DNA of 64,000 nucleotides, from contig DASVQI010000006.1 in the NCBI GenBank assembly GCA_036389255.1, positions 620,001 through 684,000 of the forward strand, written 5' to 3'. A model generated the notes under the pieces. The model was given only the letters and a program-made list of their open reading frames with translations. It did not search any database and was not told where the DNA came from. Of the stretch, positions 61,475 to 64,000 are shown piece after piece; within the stretch, counting starts at the first letter, position 1; each line of letters starts with the position of its first letter. The position numbers and the translations under genes are program-made. The DNA is from JACVRN01 sp036389255 (lineage in GTDB: Bacteria > Acidobacteriota > Blastocatellia > Pyrinomonadales > Pyrinomonadaceae).

Positions 61475-61518
61475 AGAAGGCATTGATGGTGTGACGTATA
61501 TTACTCCGGGAGAGGTAA

Positions 61519-62373
61519 ATGAGTATCAAAAAATCTGCCATTATACCTTATCGTTTTGGCAGGGAGGGGCTGGAAATCCTTATCGTCACGAAATCTACCA
61601 GTGACGAGTGGGTCATCCCCAAGGGGAAAATCGAGCCGCCCCTGAATCCTCATATCTCCGCCACGAAGGAGGCGTTTGAAGAGGCAGGAGTCTTGGGCCG
61701 ACCTCATCCTATACGCGTAGGCAGCTTCTACGACAACTCTTCTACGGAGCCCATCCCGACCTTTCTTCTGGAAGTCGAAGTCGAGCTTGACGAGAAGGAC
61801 TGGCTTGAGAAGAAACAGAGGTCAAGATTGTGGATTGATGCCGACGACTGCTCGGATTACATCAGGGACAGCGACCTGCTGACAGTCGTCAAGCGGGGCA
61901 TCAAGTGCCTGCGCTCGAACGGCGAGTATTTCAAGCGGGCCGTGAAGACCTACTGCGAGGAGCATAATCTGGAGCTTGCAGAGATAGATGAAGACTACGG
62001 CGAAGTGCTGTTTGTGATACCCGTTGACCGCAGGAAGCGGCTTCGACTGGCCCGATACGATTCGACCGTAGAGTTCTCGCTGCCGGGCTTCACCTCCCCC
62101 GATTCCGAAGACGAGCTTCCCGGCAAACTCTCCACGCACCTGCTCCTTCGGAACGCGCGGAAGAAGGTGGGCTTCTGGTGCATAGATAAAATCAAGGACA
62201 AGTTTGTTTATTCCTTTATGCACAACGCCGAGCTGAAGCTTCTGGACAGCCAGCATTTCTTCAACATAGTTTCCGGCCTGGCGGCCGAGTCCGAGGCGCT
62301 CGAAGAGTTGATAATAGAGATAGCGAAGCAGGAGGCCCGGAAGAGAAGTAAGGGCACCGATGCCAAGGACTGA
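61519..62373 (+). CDS. Nudix hydrolase with C-terminal extension
   Basis: A 284-residue protein. Residues ~1-135 are a DIPP-like Nudix domain (AIIPYRFGREGLEILIVTKS, WVIPKGKIEPPLNPHISATK, EAFEEAG): the box is stretched, with PLNPH where a Gly-Glu normally stands, but EAFEEAG is kept. Residues ~160-270 are an extra alpha/beta region (FVIPVDRRKRLRLARYDSTV, LLLRNARKKVGFWCIDKIKD) that I do not recognise. GGGAGAGG lies before the ATG. It precedes a second ppk1 by 77 bases, repeating the Nudix-ppk pairing at 52258-55737. A phosphate-chain hydrolase is likely. Confidence 0.8.
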   Translation: MSIKKSAIIPYRFGREGLEILIVTKSTSDEWVIPKGKIEPPLNPHISATKEAFEEAGVLGRPHPIRVGSFYDNSSTEPIPTFLLEVEVELDEKDWLEKKQRSRLWIDADDCSDYIRDSDLLTVVKRGIKCLRSNGEYFKRAVKTYCEEHNLELAEIDEDYGEVLFVIPVDRRKRLRLARYDSTVEFSLPGFTSPDSEDELPGKLSTHLLLRNARKKVGFWCIDKIKDKFVYSFMHNAELKLLDSQHFFNIVSGLAAESEALEELIIEIAKQEARKRSKGTDAKD

Positions 62374-62450
62374 GCCGGGGCTCAATCTTTCAGCCTGTTA
62401 AAGCAGTCTAGGGTCAAGGAGTTCTAAGAAGGGGCGTAGCGATACCATAG

Positions 62451-64000
62451 ATGACAAACACCGATACCGATAATCGTGCTTCTCAAGCGGAGAAGCGTAG
62501 CCGTGGGCCTGCCCCTACAAATATTAAGCCGGGAGAACCGGCCTCACTTATCAACCGCGAGCTGAGCCTGATTGAATTCTTCCGGCGCGTGCTTGAAGAA
62601 GCGCGGGACGAGACGCAGCCGCTTCTCGAAAGGCTCAAATTCCTCTCCATCTTCTCTTCCAATCTGGACGAGTTCTTCATGATTCGCGTCTCCGGCCTGA
62701 AGGAAACCTTTGAGGAAGGCGTGAAGACCGCCTCGCCCGACGGGATGACGCCCGGCGAGCAGTTGACGGAGATACGCGCGCGTATCATCCCCATGCTGGC
62801 CGAGCAGTCGCGCTGTCTTGAAAGCGAAGTTCTTCCAAGGCTCAAAGAGGAAGGCATTGAAATCGTCTCTTTCGAGACGCTCACTGAGACGGAGAAGCAG
62901 GCGCTTGAAACCTATTTCATGCGGAAGATTTTTCCAGTGCTCACGCCGCAGGCCGTAGACCTCGGACACCCGTTCCCCTACATCTCCGGCGCGAGCATTA
63001 ACCTTGGCTTGACGGTCGGCCCCGTGCGGGAGCACGGCATCACTCAATCGCTCACGGGCAGCCCGGAGCCCAGATTTGCGCGCATAGAAGTCCCGCCGCT
63101 CGTCCCTAGATTAATCAGGGTCGGAGATACGGGGACAAGGTTCGTGCTGGTGGAAGATTTAGTCTCGGCCAATCTGGCCGCGCTCTTTCCACGCATGCAC
63201 CCCAGCAATTGCTACGCGTTCCGCGTCACGCGCGACGCGGACGTTGAGGTCAGAGAGGACGAGGCCGTAGACCTGCTGCACGTTATGGAGCAGACGCTCA
63301 GGAAGCGCCGCTTCGGCTCGCCCGTGCGGCTCGAAGTCACGCGCGGGATGCCGGACGAGATGGTCAACTATCTGGCCGGTGAAGTCGAGATTACGGCTGA
63401 AGACATTTACAGGATAGAAGGGCCACTGGACATGACCGGCCTGATGGCGCTTTACGAGCTGGACAAGCCTGAGCTGAAGGACAGGCCGTTCGAGCCGACC
63501 GTGCCGCTCATGCTGAAGAAGAAGGAGTCCATCTTCGACGCGATAAAGCGGCAGGACGTTCTTCTTCATCATCCTTACAACTCCTTCTCGGTCGTCACGG
63601 ATTTCATAGAGTCCGCCGCGCAAGACCCGGATGTCGTGGCCATCAAGATTTGCCTCTATCGCACGGGCAAGAACTCGCCCATCCCTCAATCGCTGATTGA
63701 AGCGAGCAAGAGCGGCAAGCAGGTGACTGTGCTGATAGAGCTGAAGGCCCGCTTTGACGAAGAGAACAACATAGAGTGGGCAAAGCAGTTGGAAGAGTTC
63801 GGCATACACGTCGTTTACGGCCTAATCGGCCTGAAGACCCACTGCAAGCTGGCGCTGGTGATACGTAACGAGGGCGAGAACCTGCGGCAGTACATGCACA
63901 TCGCCACGGGCAACTACAATCCGGTCACGTCGCGCTTCTACACCGACCTGAGCTTTTTCACCGCAGACGAAGAGATAGGAGCGGACGCCACAGACCTCTT
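62451..64000 (+). CDS. ppk1: Second polyphosphate kinase 1, 3' partial
   Basis: ATG at 62451 opens a frame that runs to the right edge (516 codons). After a polar ~30-residue leader it reads NRELSLIEFFRRVLEEARDE, FLSIFSSNLDEFFMIRVSGL, IFPVLTPQAVDLGHPFPYIS, VLLHHPYNSFSVVTDFIESA, GLIGLKTHCKLALVIRNEGE (first catalytic His kept) and MHIATGNYNPVTSRFYTDLS. It is clearly Ppk1 and a paralogue of the minus-strand gene. The usual NRELSWLEFNRRVL is changed (W to L, N to F) in the N-domain, and the second HxK region is beyond the window. Whether it makes polyphosphate or works in reverse cannot be told from here. Confidence 0.93.
   Translation, partial: MTNTDTDNRASQAEKRSRGPAPTNIKPGEPASLINRELSLIEFFRRVLEEARDETQPLLERLKFLSIFSSNLDEFFMIRVSGLKETFEEGVKTASPDGMTPGEQLTEIRARIIPMLAEQSRCLESEVLPRLKEEGIEIVSFETLTETEKQALETYFMRKIFPVLTPQAVDLGHPFPYISGASINLGLTVGPVREHGITQSLTGSPEPRFARIEVPPLVPRLIRVGDTGTRFVLVEDLVSANLAALFPRMHPSNCYAFRVTRDADVEVREDEAVDLLHVMEQTLRKRRFGSPVRLEVTRGMPDEMVNYLAGEVEITAEDIYRIEGPLDMTGLMALYELDKPELKDRPFEPTVPLMLKKKESIFDAIKRQDVLLHHPYNSFSVVTDFIESAAQDPDVVAIKICLYRTGKNSPIPQSLIEASKSGKQVTVLIELKARFDEENNIEWAKQLEEFGIHVVYGLIGLKTHCKLALVIRNEGENLRQYMHIATGNYNPVTSRFYTDLSFFTADEEIGADATDL

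Noticed and set aside
61342..61518. Terminator after phoB
   Set aside because: A short GCCC/GGGC pairing near 61425-61441 is too weak and has no T-run, so I do not call it.

Overview
The window looks like chromosome from a GC-rich, environmental Gram-negative-type bacterium. A lipoprotein PstS, a CarH-type B12 regulator, a polyphosphate/CHAD/SixA gene set and a DUF4157-linked contractile injection locus together would fit Acidobacteriota (for example Blastocatellia). No rRNA or other phylogenetic marker is present, so this is a guess from gene content.

Bases 1-24474 hold the baseplate and fibre half of a phage-tail-like particle, most likely an extracellular contractile injection system (eCIS). 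The order is: a DUF4157 protein cut by the left edge and ending in an HNH-like nuclease-type region, a WD40 protein, a TPR protein, a basic protein of unknown role, LysM tube adaptor, gp27-like hub, gp5-like spike, PAAR tip, gp25, two baseplate-J proteins, a tail protein I carrying a beta-propeller, and two large fibre-like proteins that share an N-terminal adaptor. Sheath, tube, terminator and AAA+ ATPase genes are not in the window and would be expected to the left.

Bases 24507-46257 continue on the same strand and are almost all unrecognised: a small secreted protein, three giant proteins (1298, 975 and 1443 aa; the first resembles DUF6603 proteins), then an array of five intact genes and one broken gene built from a shared ~245-residue N-terminal cassette followed by different C-termini (Ig-like repeats, a glycine-rich collagen-like region, a phage tail-collar domain). 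This constant-head/variable-tail array is the most unusual part of the window and is probably a set of exchangeable fibre or surface-binding proteins of the injection particle.

Bases 46324-48834 hold a CarH-like MerR/B12 photoreceptor regulator on the minus strand, divergent from idi (isopentenyl-diphosphate isomerase), followed by a calcineurin-type phosphatase. This suggests light/B12 control of isoprenoid or carotenoid supply.

Bases 48838-64000 are a phosphate and polyphosphate island: CHAD protein and Ppx/GppA phosphatase (minus), SixA, a DIPP-like Nudix hydrolase, two lysine-rich small proteins, Ppk1 (minus), pstSCAB-phoU-phoB, a second Nudix protein with a C-terminal extension, and a second ppk1 cut by the right edge. 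Together they cover phosphate uptake, sensing, polyphosphate synthesis, breakdown and binding. No tRNA, rRNA, CRISPR array, transposase or integrase was seen.
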